Shown here: one piece after another, positions 36,670 to 49,700 of the stretch
Numbering within the stretch: the first letter of the stretch is position 1
How the letters are laid out: each line of letters starts with the position of its first letter
From: Pomacea canaliculata
Taxonomy: Eukaryota > Mollusca > Gastropoda > Architaenioglossa > Ampullariidae
Assembly: GCF_003073045.1 (NCBI RefSeq)
Contig: NC_037599.1
Coordinates: 5,158,247 to 5,222,246 of the forward strand
Direction of reading: 5' to 3'
DNA length: 64,000 bases
Notes under the pieces: model-generated
Database searches by the model: none
What the model was told of the DNA's origin: nothing
What the model saw: the letters and a program-made list of their open reading frames with translations, nothing else
Translations under genes and position numbers: made by a program

Positions 36670-37139
36670 CATGAACTGGGTTTGCTTCTGAAGTTAAGAT
36701 AATAAGAACCCCTCGTCCTTTTTCCCCATCTTCCTTAAAAATAGTGTTTAATACATGATGTACACAAGTCCAGGTATAAAAGCATTTTAGTGATGGATTA
36801 AATTATAGCTCATAAGATTTACTCCTAACATAATGAAAACACAATCTCTCTCCCTCTTTGGATGTGATTCTCCCCTTGGTCACAATAAAATATGCTGTCA
36901 CAGGATTTTTACTTACTGTGCATCAAAACATTGGCGCTTTCTTCTTTTTTTGATATCCACCACGTACCCACAATTGAATAGTATAAACGTGCATTAAAAC
37001 AATCAGTTCCACAACCATTTCGTAACAGAAGTCTACACTATGCTAGTCCATGTTGTAACCCTTTCTGTCAGTTTTTTCGTCTATTGAATAGCCCTCTTCC
37101 TCCGCATATTCTCAAAACTCTCAACTCTTGCTGTTTCTT
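36670..37139. other. Intergenic, nothing recognised
   Basis: No gene or named repeat seen. Confidence 0.5.
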
Positions 37140-37148
37140 CCTTCCTTC

Positions 37149-37211
<63 letters not shown>

Positions 37212-37264
37212 TCGCCCTTTCTTTCTTTCTTTCTTTCGCCCTTTCTTTCTTTCTTTCTTTCGCC

Positions 37265-37347
<83 letters not shown>

Positions 37348-37357
37348 TCGTTCGCCC
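37140..37357. repeat. (CTTT)n microsatellite with spaced CGCC interruptions
   Basis: Some 210 bp of CTTT units. Three CGCC interruptions at 37213, 37237 and 37261 are exactly 24 bp apart, showing a higher-order 24-bp unit amplified inside the tetranucleotide array. Open frames here (poly Phe-Leu-Ser or Lys-Glu-Arg) are artefacts of the repeat. Confidence 0.95.
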
Positions 37358-37747
37358 TTGGTCTGTTACATGGCGAAACATTTGAGTAAAGGTCGCCAGT
37401 ACAACGAGGATAGGGTGTCGTGCGTTCACATATTCTCTGGGCACTATTTTTTTTTTTTTTTTTTTTTGCAACCATTTGCAGGATCGGAACTGTGCCGTTA
37501 TGGGGTTAGTTGCTAGTTTGTCGTCGCAAAAACATCATCACCATAATTTCTACATCCACGATCTATTTTCTCCTGCTGACAGTATCATCCCACCCGATCA
37601 ATACTCATACAACCAACAACTGATGACGGCAACAACAATAGTAATAAATCCCTCATTGAATATGTTTCATCATCTGTGGCAGGTAGTTCAGCCTATGCGA
37701 GTTCCTTGCTTTCTAAATGGTCGTCAAAGTTGCGCGTGAACGAGAAG

Positions 37748-40700
37748 ATGGACGACGAGAATACAGAGTCACTAGGGCTCCTTAGCCAGGTGAAGCTGTT
37801 GTTGTGGAAGAACTTCCTGCTACTGACGCGCAGGCCTTGCTTGACCATCGCCGAGATAATACTACCGATGCTGGGAGCTGTGATTATGAACCTTTTTCGA
37901 GAGGTAAAAAATGTTTATGAACTTTATACAAATGGTTAAAACACAATAACATACAATAAACAAAAAAGATACCTGCCGAATGTTTTCAAATAAACTGCAG
38001 TCTTTTCCCACAGCAAAATTAGAAAGGTTGCAGTTCATTTAGTTGTGCATTGGTTATACACAACACAAGCTCGGATTATGAAGTTGTCATTGCTTGCAGT
38101 AAGCATTCAACAGTTCACTTCTTGAGCATTGTGTAAGAACTGAAAACATGTTCTACTTTAAGTCGGGCGAATAGGGTTGGGCTTAAGTCGATAACAGATA
38201 CTCTGCAACAAATATTTGATTAATATCGTTAAAATAATGTCTGTGTTTTTGTGTAGTTGCAGATTTACGCATCATCACACGCGTATAGAAGAATGAAACA
38301 TTTAAAAAAATGCTTGGACTAAAATGGAATGAATTTATTCCATCGGGGATTTACTGACAGTTTTATTTTACTTACTCTAACTATGTAACACTTTACTTTT
38401 TTTCAATGTTTTATAAGTCGTAGTGCACTGTACGTACCTGTAAAATGTGATAACATGTGCTGAGAATTCTGTACAGATGGTGAAATTCGGCAAGAATTTA
38501 ATTTCTTGAAATGCTGTTTGGCATCTTCGATGAATCTGTCGTTCTATGTCCAGGTGGTTACACCAGTCAATCACGAAAATCCGTTGACCTGGCCACCTAT
38601 GCCTATAACTTTGAGTTTTGGAGATCTGGCCTTTAGCGCAACGGTATTGTACGCTCCGAACACGTCGCTGGTGAACTCTCTAATGGAGGATATCAATGAA
38701 ACATTTGCTAAAGATTCTTTAGAGGGTAAAGTTGTGGCATGGAATCGCGTGTCTACTTTCTGGTCTGATCTCCCGCCTGGCCTATCCTTTGATATGTATA
38801 GCACCCCATAAAAACCCCAACTTAATAAACATTCAGCAATAAAACACAAAAACGCCCACAAAAAACAAACAGAAGAACCCTTCTCAGCAGCAATTTCAAT
38901 ATTTTTTCGACGCAGTAGATTTCTAATAGCTACTTACTGATCTGCATTTCCTCCCCACTTAATTCTGATTATCGATGACTATTTTGCTTTTAAGATATTT
39001 TAGCTGAAAATACTATGGGATGTTGGCATGTAACTGCACTTGTCACCTGAACGCCTTTTGATGTATCTTGCATTTACACTGCTGTTTCAGAGAAGAACTA
39101 ATAAGCGCTTCTTGTTGTCGCCTCTTCTGGCAGCTAGATGATCACGTCTTCTTTAAAATGATTTTCTTGATATTTTGAACGATATGACTTGGAAAAAAGG
39201 GGCGGATGGTCGTTGAAACAATTTAACAAATTATGTCATTTTATTTGTTAATTTAAATTTCTTTTCCTTTTTCAAAAGAAATATTTGTCACAAAAGTACC
39301 TCTAAACATTTCCTGACTTTAAAATTTGTTTGTATTGCTGATAGGTTGATCAGGTGGCGATTGTAGCTATGAATAACTATATATAGTTGTCTTTTTCATT
39401 GCAAGCGTACATTGAGTAGGACTTTGAGACCTGTTGTCATTTCCTTGTTAACCGTATTACAATTGTGAATTTGCCCAATGCAGCGAAGGTCTTGGGTTTT
39501 GCCTCCGAATCGGATTTACGGACCTATTTCGTTCAGAACAAAACTCGATCAGATGATATCCCCCTCGCCGTCATTTTTGACGTTAGCAGCAGCGCCAGCA
39601 GTTGGCCGCCCACGGTCACATATAAGATCCGTCCCCGTATAGTCGAAGACGCCGACTGGAACACGAAACATCCTTCACTCATAAAGGATTTCACGCCCGT
39701 CAACAGTAGAAATGAGTGTAAGGAATCATCATCATTTTCATCATCGTCGTCGTCAGTCGTCATCGTCAATCATCGTCGTCTCTTATAGTCGTCTTCGTCG
39801 TCATTAGTTCATACAGCCAAGCTGCTTTCTCCTCATTTTCCTTTTTATCATCCTCATACAAATGTTTTCTTCATGGACAAAATAATCTAAAGAAAGATTG
39901 GTTTCTTTCCAGATATCTCGACTGGTTTCGTCTATCTCCAGCACTTGATTGGCATGTCGATCATTAAGAAATGGAAGCCTGATCCTGTGTTAAATGTTTC
40001 TTATTGGCTGATAAACAGAATGCCGTTTCCACCATACAAAGAAGACAAGATGGCTATGCTAATTGACATAGTGTACCCAAATCTTATGCTGATTTTCATT
40101 TTGATCTCCGTTGTCACCATGGTCAGGGAAGTTGTGCTCGAGAAGGAAGAAAAGCTCAAGGTAACAAATAAAGACTGCGACGGTGTATTTTGAATCCTCA
40201 GATTGGGTATATGAATACTGGGTGGGTGGTTGAAACCACTATCCTTAAACAAATAGGCAAGAGATCCAGCTGAGGACTGTGTGCGTGATAGAGACATATT
40301 TCAGCTACTTATCCCTGACATATACATGTATGTCACAAGAAACATTTAATTGTGACCTTTCACCCCCTACATGATATCGAAGTTTATTTCTGTTATTGAC
40401 AAAAGATTTGAAATCGACATTCAACAATTACGGACAGTAATCTGACAGTAACCATTATAAGGTCAGTTTTTTCATCGCTCATAAAGATGAAATGATCGAT
40501 CAGCAACTGTTATGAAGTCTATTATGAACATCTCTTAACAGATTGCATTGGGTGGAGCTCATGTAACATGATTATGGGGACGACATCCATAACAAGATTA
40601 GACAAACTGGCTGTAGCATATATAAAGCAACACACCAGCGAAAAAATTTTGAGAGAAAAAAACAAAAAGTATGGGAAATATATTGTTTGGTAGACACCAC

Positions 40701-43700
40701 TAGCAGCCATAGAACGTAATGATGACGTATACTGATCTAGATCATCAAAATATGTGTCCTCATGGCTGCTTACGAGGCTTTAATGAAACGTTAAACATCT
40801 ACTTAAACGGACTATCTTTGCGGAAAAAGGGCAAAAGGACACCAAGGATTCAACTATACTTTATTTTTATCTCGTATGTATGTACGCATCGATTTTTATC
40901 TATTTTTTCAACCCCCTTCTCTCTCTTTCCCTCCCTAGTTTGAAAGTTTTTGAAGAGATGCCAGAAAAATCATTTGTTTCAGGAGTTTATGAAGGTGATG
41001 GGCGTGACCGAGACTGCTATCTGGATGGCCTGGTTCCTGCAGTTCTTCCTCTACCTCATGGTGGCGAGTGTCGCAGACGTTATTTTCTTGTGCGTCGGCG
41101 TCGGGGTGGAGACGCCTGCGTTGCCTTATAGTAGTCCCTCGCTTATCTTAGTCTTCTTCATGTGCTACAGCGTATGTGTCATTCTGTTCTCCTTCTTCAT
41201 CTCCACCCTTGTCAGTCAAGGTGAGAAAGTAAACCCCCAAAACACATCTCAGCACTTAAACACCTTGAGAACAAATGTCGATATTAATAACAACCTCTGT
41301 ATTGAGGATTATATTATTACCCAGTTTGCAAACTAGTTGTGGGTTCCGTGTTCATCACCAGGGTAAGTCAATTGGTAAAGAAGGGAAATCAAGAGAAACG
41401 TCTCGTCTTTGTATTTACGACACACTGTCCAACTGTTCCTTTATCCAAGGGCATCTTACCCACAGATTTATAACTGCGATCTAAGAAGCAAAGCAACATT
41501 TGCGGAGTTCAGACTCCACTTAACAGCTACGGAGACAAAACACTTGTTCTTGATTTATCCAGGATAATGACTTCACTTCATGAGCATTACTCTTTGACTG
41601 ATGTCTAATATTTTGGATGATGCCAGTGTTCAGAAGTAAACATTAATATTTAGACGATGACTAATCAGTAATTCTTAGAGAACGCGAAGTTGAATTATAT
41701 ATTCAGCAGAAGAATACATAGTTAGTTCTTCAGAAGCTTGAATATAAAAGTTGTTGATGAATGCATTTGTTTTCATTGGAGAAATGTTTCGCTGCTGCCA
41801 AATCCCAACCTACAAATTGGGTCTGTTTCTGTTAGTCCATCAGACTGTTGTTGTCAGTAGAGGTCAGTAATCACAATATTATCATACCCACTACATTCTA
41901 TTGGGGAGATGTATTTTAGCAGAGATCATAATCATTTTAGCATGCATCGACAGTCAGCACGGCAAAGGGTGCACTGACTGATTACCTTGGTTTGTGTTTC
42001 ACTTTAGCCAACATCGGGGCGGCGATAGCTGGTTTGGTATTCTTTCTCACCTTTCTTCCTGCATCTCTCGCCGATACTTCTGACCCCACAATGACGAACC
42101 AAAAACTGGCCTTGTGTCTTTTCTTCAACACCGCCATGGCCTTAGGATTGAAGGTTATCTCCTATCACGAGTCCACAGGTATCGGTTGACGGTATTTTTT
42201 TGCCTCTTGTCCTCGGTACATTTACAGCAAGTTGTTAGGACATTAAACATTCATGATGTCTATCTGAAGTGAAACAAGTATCAAAGTGAGCGTATGTGAG
42301 AGCGTGTCAGCGTGTGTGCATTTTGAAACTGTCACTTTTGTTCACTTTTCAGAATTTTATATACAAAATCCGGTACACGTGCGTGCTATGTAGTAGGATA
42401 CAAAGCTATTTTATCGTAGTACACTTATATTAGGCATTGTGTTTTTATTCAGAATTGTAAACAATTTTACAGGAAGAAGTGCGGGACTCTTTAATAGTTT
42501 GATAATGGCATATTTACTTAAGTGACAAAGTTAGCATCAAGGCTTAAATATTGACTTCATAAACTGCATGAAAAGAGGAGTCACACAGCACAAACTTTTT
42601 AGGGAGCTTTTGTAGAATACAAAGTTGAATAACAAACCATTGGGTCGTGAATTTATGTACATTTGTGTGGCAATGCGGACATTGACTTTCTATAACATTT
42701 ATCTTTGTTTAAATAAAAGGAAGAAACACTAACATTGTTGGTATTCTTAGTAAAAAATATACTTGTATTTACTTGTAGAAGGATGGGAGTCTAATAGATT
42801 GTTCTCAAATCATATTTATAAAAAAGCCATTAAAGGAATTTGTAGATATTGAAATTGTAAACATTATCGCATTGATCGCTCATTCTCTCATCTAAGATGT
42901 TATGCAGTAAGTTTAACGTATATATCTACTATTTAACAAAAGCAGGTGTTTGGGTTTTTGCTTTTGATTGTCATGTCAGTGTTCTTTAGTTACGTGGCAT
43001 GACCCAGTTTTTATGAATAGAGGGTGTCTATGGAAATATGTATTTGTAAATTAAAAATGGTAATCGCGTGCTTGCGCGCTCGCTCGCGCTAAAGAGAGAG
43101 ACAGAGAGAGAAAATTAGACCTGCCATGTCTGCGGCCCATCTTAGAACCAGGTGCTTCAATTCATTACTTTACAGGCCTTGGGATGAAATGGAGCAATGT
43201 CGCCGAAGCCACTGGGTTTCATTCCATCCTCTTAATGCTACTCCTAGACACATTAATCTTCGCTGTTCTTGCTTGGTACATCAGTAATGTTCATCCAGGA
43301 GAATATGGAGTAGCGCGACCCTGGTATTTTCCTTGCCAAGTAAGGCTTCTTTCAAATGAAAAACAAAATGCAACATTTCTGTCCCAATCTTCATATCACG
43401 TCTAATATTAAGTTGATATCGATATTCAGCTGGTTGCGATTGATCAAGTCTGATTGCTATGTTGTGCCCGTGTTGTAATACTCACGAAAATCAAATATGA
43501 GGCCAGGCTATGATTTATTTGAATATGTACATATGAATACTTGCAGTTTGCATTACAAAAAAGATATTCGTTATGTTTAAATTTATTTTTTGTTTCAGGA
43601 AAGAGCGAATTTTTTTCTTATTGTAAGTTTTAACGTAGCGGAATGCTCTTCCCCCATTAATTTTAAAGGCATCTACCGCAATAACAAAATAATGAAAAGT

Positions 43701-46700
43701 AAACTTGCTTGCATCGTGAATACAGAGATCGTACTGGTGTGGAGAGGAGACAGAACCTTCGTCCCCTGAGGAGCTGTCAGATACCGGAGATCCCACCTAT
43801 TTCGAGAGTGAACCCCCTGGTTTAACTGTAGGGGTACAAGTTCTACATCTAAGGAAGGCAAGTAAACCCCGCGATTTCCTTTGGCTCATCCCTGCTCCAC
43901 ATTTTGTTTCCTTCCTGATTTTGCTGTTATTTATTTTCTGAACGATCGAAGAAGGAATTGAGATAGCAACGGCTACAGGACAGCGTTAAACGCAGTCTAC
44001 ATTGTAATGTACACAGGTATTCTCTGGACCGTTCGTGGCAGTCAAAGACGTTTCACTGACCATGTTTGAAGGGCATATAACAGTTTTGCTTGGACATAAC
44101 GGAGCTGGCAAGACGACTACCATGTCCATGCTGACTGGTTAGTGTTTTATAAATGCAAGTTTCAGTCATTAGTATAGTTGACTTCTGAGTACAAATACTC
44201 GCAAAACAAACAAACAAGCAAAAACACACACACGTATACATATACTGTATCTGGAACTGTTTAGACGTCATACTTCTTACTCATGAGCCTCTGTATATTT
44301 CAGGTTTTATACCGCCAACGTCTGGCACTGCCTACGTTAACGGCTACGACATTCGTACGAACTTTGTCAGCGCGAGACGATACCTGGGATTGTGTCCTCA
44401 GTACAACATCCTTTTCAAGTCTCTCACTATTGAAGAGCATCTTAAGTTCTTTGCTCTGGTTTGTGCCTTGTTATTCAGTTTCTTTTCCTTCTTTACGAAG
44501 TAATGAAGCAAATGCTGAACTATAAAATAGTTGTCTTTTATGAAAGTTTTAAAACCAAAATTATAATCCTTTGACGGTTTTTCAGACTTGCTTCAATAAT
44601 ATCTAGTTTCTTTGCGTTATATTATTGAAGTCATATCTATTTCAACTTCTCAATTAACAGCTTCAGCTATCTGGGTTGCACCTTATCCAGGTAAAACATC
44701 TGCAGCAATATCAATTGCTAGGCTGAACAAGATTTGGCGTATAAATGCCATCAGACTCGACATGAAATTTTGCTCTTACTTCTCACAGGGTGACCAGCAT
44801 TAATCCACTGGTACAGGTTAAAATAATGAACCAATAAATGACCAACGTGTATGTTTTACACACACACATATATATAAGTGTTTACATGCTTTTTGTGCAT
44901 TTTCGTTTTAGTTTTTGTAAACCGCGATAGTCACACTCTTGCTAGGATACCCCGACGACGACGACGAAGACGATGATGACGACGAGAAGAATGAGGATAA
45001 AAAAATTGATCATATTGTACAATTTAGGGTTATAGTAGCGCAAAGAATTCTCCTTTCTCGCAAATATTTGTTTGTGTGTAGCTCAAGGGCTGTCGTGAAA
45101 AAGACGTGCCCTCTATTGTGATAAGATCTGCTGAAGAAGTGGGACTGAATAGTAGGTTGAAAGATTATGCGGATAAACTGTCAGGTGGACAGATGCGTAA
45201 ACTGTGTATCGCCATCGCTCTCATCGGAGGATCAAAGGTAAAGACAAACCGAAACATTTCTATGGCGCCAGCATACACGCAAGCACGGCCCAAGCACGTT
45301 TACACGTATATCCCATTTAATGTACAAATTGTAAGGTAATCTTTTCTTTTAGTCTTTCTTTTTCTACTCCATACGTGCACAATGTGTAGATTAGATGGGT
45401 CTCCTCTGTGGTCGCGAAGAGTCTTTCTATGCGTGGTTGTGTCTTTATAACACGTGTGGATGTCGGCTGGCGACTGTGGTCTGTCTGTGCCAGGTCGTAA
45501 TTCTGGACGAACCTTCATCCGGCATGGATCCATCCGCTCGCAGACAAATGTGGGAAGTGCTGCAGAGGAACCGAGAAGGCCGAACCATGCTCCTGACCAC
45601 GCACTACATGGACGAGGCGGACGCTCTTGGCGACAGGATAGCCATCATGGCCAAAGGAGTTGTGAAGTGTTGTGGAACGACTATGTTCCTGAGGTCAATA
45701 TACGGTGAGATTTTCTCAGACCTTTCCAGCTTAAACTTTCCGGCATGTCCGGTGTCAATTATTCTGTTCACATGCTGTTAGAAATCTGTAAGTCCATGCA
45801 GACAAGTCTTCCTACATTTGTATACGCTAAAATCCACATTCAACAGTTTTTTTATAGGCTTTAGATAAATCTGCCGAAGAACTTTATACTAATATGTTAG
45901 GTTGCATAGGTTATAGATGGTTATCGCAAGATTCACTCGACCAAGGAAGTGCAATGGGAACAGCAGGTGAAACCCATTAAATACAGGGCTAAATATACCT
46001 TTGTAATAAACACCTCAAGTGATAAAACATCTTCTCGCTACTTTATATTACGTTAAGAGATCATTTCAAAGAAATCTAAATAAACTTGAAGAATGGTGTA
46101 AAGTCAGTTTTGTTCCATGGTCGTTTGAGTCCCCTTTTCTGTGGATGAAAGTGTCAAAACTACCCACTTACACTTTCACAAACTTTTGTGTCAAGCAAAA
46201 GAGATTAAACCTCTTCTTTAACCCTGCTTACAGACTGATGTTTACGCTGCCAGACTCCGATCACCAGCACTGATATGTGATGCACATGCGATTGCTGCTT
46301 AAGATGAAATTTATTGCCTTTTTTCACGACACGTAGGGGCCGGCTATCACCTAATCATTGTGAAGAATCCTGGCTGTGTCACGGAAGCTGTGACGTCTGC
46401 CATTCAAGGACAAATCGAGAATGCGGAGCTGGAAGGGCAAGCTGGGGCAGAACTAACGTACCTGCTGCCAAAGGATCAGTCATCAAAGTTTGTGCAGTTG
46501 TTCAGCATGATTGAATATAAGAGCGGATCACTTGGCATATCGAGTTTCGGAGTCACTGCTACAACAATGGAAGAAATTTTCCTCAAGTAAGTTTGCTTAT
46601 ACTGGTTTTTCTACCAGAACAAAAGAAAAATTGATTTTCATTAACTTATTCATTCGTTCTTTTCCTTCCTTTCTTTGGATAAGGTTTGCTACAAATCATT

Positions 46701-49700
46701 CAGTGTTGTTAGTACTTGCCTTGTTTGTTTCAGAGTTGGTATCGATGAAACTCCGAGGCGTTCAACCTTAAAAAGTGTAACTGAGTCGGAAACATCTATA
46801 GATTCATCAGAAATTATATCGTCAGATATATCGTCAGATATATCGTCAGAGGAAGATGAAAGGGACACGAGCTATGTGGGTGAGTATGGTGGGACCTGTA
46901 ACCTTATGTTGTACGCTAATTTCTTCTGCTTCTTCACCTAAAGTGTCATAAGTGGTTCAAACTGATTAGTTTTTTTTCTTGAGTTAGCACTTTAGTTCAA
47001 ACTTTAATACAACAGAGTGTTTGATGTATTCGAGTATAATGTATACAGTACTATAAAAACAAAGCAAACTCTGATCACTGTCACTCTTCATCTAAACCTC
47101 TTCCTCAACTTTTGCCTCCTCAGCATTAGAGCGGAGTTATAAACGCCTGACCTATCCCCACCTGCAGCTGTCGAGGTTCTACGGGATGTTCGTTAAGAAG
47201 GCCATTACAAGCCAACGTCACCCTAAGATGACTCTCGCCCAGATGGTCTTGCCAATACTTCTTGTGGTGCTTGTTCTCCGTTCAAAGGTTCAAAGGATAT
47301 TTCTTTGCTTTTATTAATCTGACTTTTAATTTGTCTATCTTTATGTGTTGTTAACTGTTAAGACCTTAAAACGTTCTCGCCAATCACATTGTCTCACATC
47401 ATTTAGCAACAGTTTTGCTATACAATTCAACTGTTTCGGCGCATTTTGTACCGGAAATACGAGGAAAACCACGAGCATTTTAACCTTGTTCTAAAAAAAA
47501 AAAATATTAAGATAATGCCAGTCAGGTTTTTCCTTGGGTTGTAACGTGACTTCATGACCATATTTGTATCCATTTTTGAAACATTCTATGAAAATTTTAA
47601 CTTCAGGGTGAAGATGAAAGTGAACTCCAGCCTTCCTTGAGGCTGAATCTGGATGTCTTTACCAAGACAACCGTTGTCTATTCCTCGGGACATCCCCCTT
47701 CAACGCACACGACAAATTTAGGCAATTCCTACAGCTCTCTTTTTGACAAGGATAAAACACTTAAAAAGGCTGACAAGAATATTACCTTGTATTTCCTAGA
47801 CCAAGCCAAAGAGCTTGAACGGGAGGGTTACGTGAAACAATTGATCATTGGTGGAGAATTTCGGCCCGTCGAAAAGTCGGAGGAGGTTGAGATCACTGCG
47901 TGGTACAGCGGTCAGCAATTTCACGCGCTGCCCATTTCCGTGGCACACGTTATCAACGCTTTTGCCCGAGTGGTAAGTGTCTTGGTGAATAGAGAAGTGA
48001 CTACTTTTGTGCAGCTTTCAACGTTTTAGAAGTTCTCAAGATTTGAATTTTGCTGGTTGTTCGTTGGATTTCAAGAAAATGTTTTTTTATAGCATTATTC
48101 TATGCTCGTTGCATATTATCGTGTCAGATGAGCTCTGTAGTTCATAGCAGACACAGACACCACACACACGACTCCAACAAACGTGTCGTTGCAATTATTA
48201 ACCGACATCAGATTTTTGTCTAGCTGCACTGGTTATAAAGTTGTCCATGTTACGAAGCTTCTCCTCGCAGAATCTAAATTTGAATCGCTCATGTTTCAAC
48301 CAGGTCACTGGCGACAAAAGTCGCACGATCAACACTTTCAACCATCCTTTGCCGCCTACTGATGAGGCTAAGGAAAAGGGAGATTTATTGGGTGCCATTG
48401 CGTCTGGTTTTATACTCGCCTTTACAATGCTGTTCGGGATGTCTTTCCTGACGGCCGCAGCTGCTTATTTTCCAATTGCAGAGCGGCAAACAAGCGCGAA
48501 ACATGTACAAATTGTCAGTGGAGTTGACCCATTTTCTTTCTGGTTGTCGGCCTTTACATGGGACTACATCGTCATCCTGATTGTAAACCTGTTTCTACTG
48601 ATAACCATTGTAGCGTACCAGGTAATTTTCGTTTAGCATGTAAGACAGTGTAGTTTCAGTTCATTGTTTATTGTATATTCACAGAAATTATGACATCCAC
48701 CCCCCCCCCCTTAAACTCGCACTCGTGGCATGGCAACTTTATGTACTCTATGTACAAAGTTGCTGAAAAAGCTTAGTCTGACTAGGACTGCGTGTATACA
48801 CATTTTCCCACATAAGCAAATGTTACGCGATATGTTTTTGGCTGTGTTGCATGCCTTTCTTTAAATTTAAACAGATTTGAAAAAATACCATCTTTTCTTT
48901 GTCATCTTCTGTGTACAGAGGGTATAGTTGTGAAATACTTTGATCGATGTCGTCTGCTTTTTTATTTTCACGTCAAAAGTGTCGTGCACTTGTATTTATG
49001 TTTGTGTCGGCAAGCAAATCACAAGACGTGCATCTTTAGAGATTCGAGTACCTAAATGCGACCTGGTAATGTCGGGTAGCTTGCTGTTGTGACAGGTGGA
49101 TACGTTCAAGGAGGGCAGTAACCTGGCAGTGTTGTGGCTAGTGATGATGACGTACGGCTTGGCCGTTCTACCATACTCCTACATCCTCCACTTTCTCTTT
49201 TTAGTCCCTACCACCGGCTTTGTTGTGCTGCTGAACATTACCTTTATGACAGGTGAGATGGTGATCATGACATGATTAGAAATCGATATTTCAGCCACAG
49301 GCAAACTCACTGCGCTAAACAAGATTAGGAAATAGTCACTAAGATGGAGAATGAAGAACAAAGCGAAGACTCGCTGCGTTCCAGTGAAGGGCGACGACTG
49401 TAGATTTAATACTAATAACTCCAGAGAATAAGTGGTAGTGACATCCGGAAAATAGTGAGAGTATAGTCGGAAATATGGATAATGTTAAGAAATGCTATTA
49501 TATGAAACTGCAAAAAAAAAAAGGTGATCGTCACTTCAGTTTATTCACTGCAACTCGAGGTCGCTGCCGAAGCAAGTGAAGCATGGAAAAGTGGAAGCAG
49601 CCAATAGATCCAAACAGTTTGCACTTGAAAATAACATTATATACAATCCAGCTACAAAACAGAAAAGTGGAGAAAACACAAAAGAAGCACATGTAAACAT

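Noticed and set aside
37068..37475. Long Lys/Glu/Arg or Phe/Leu/Ser open frames
   Set aside because: Artefacts of the CTTT microsatellite, open in several frames at once.
39706..39720. ABCA exon 3 donor at AATGA|gtgtaa
   Set aside because: It would put exon 4 out of frame; the gtagaa donor ten bases earlier keeps the conserved [12 protein letters not shown] reading.
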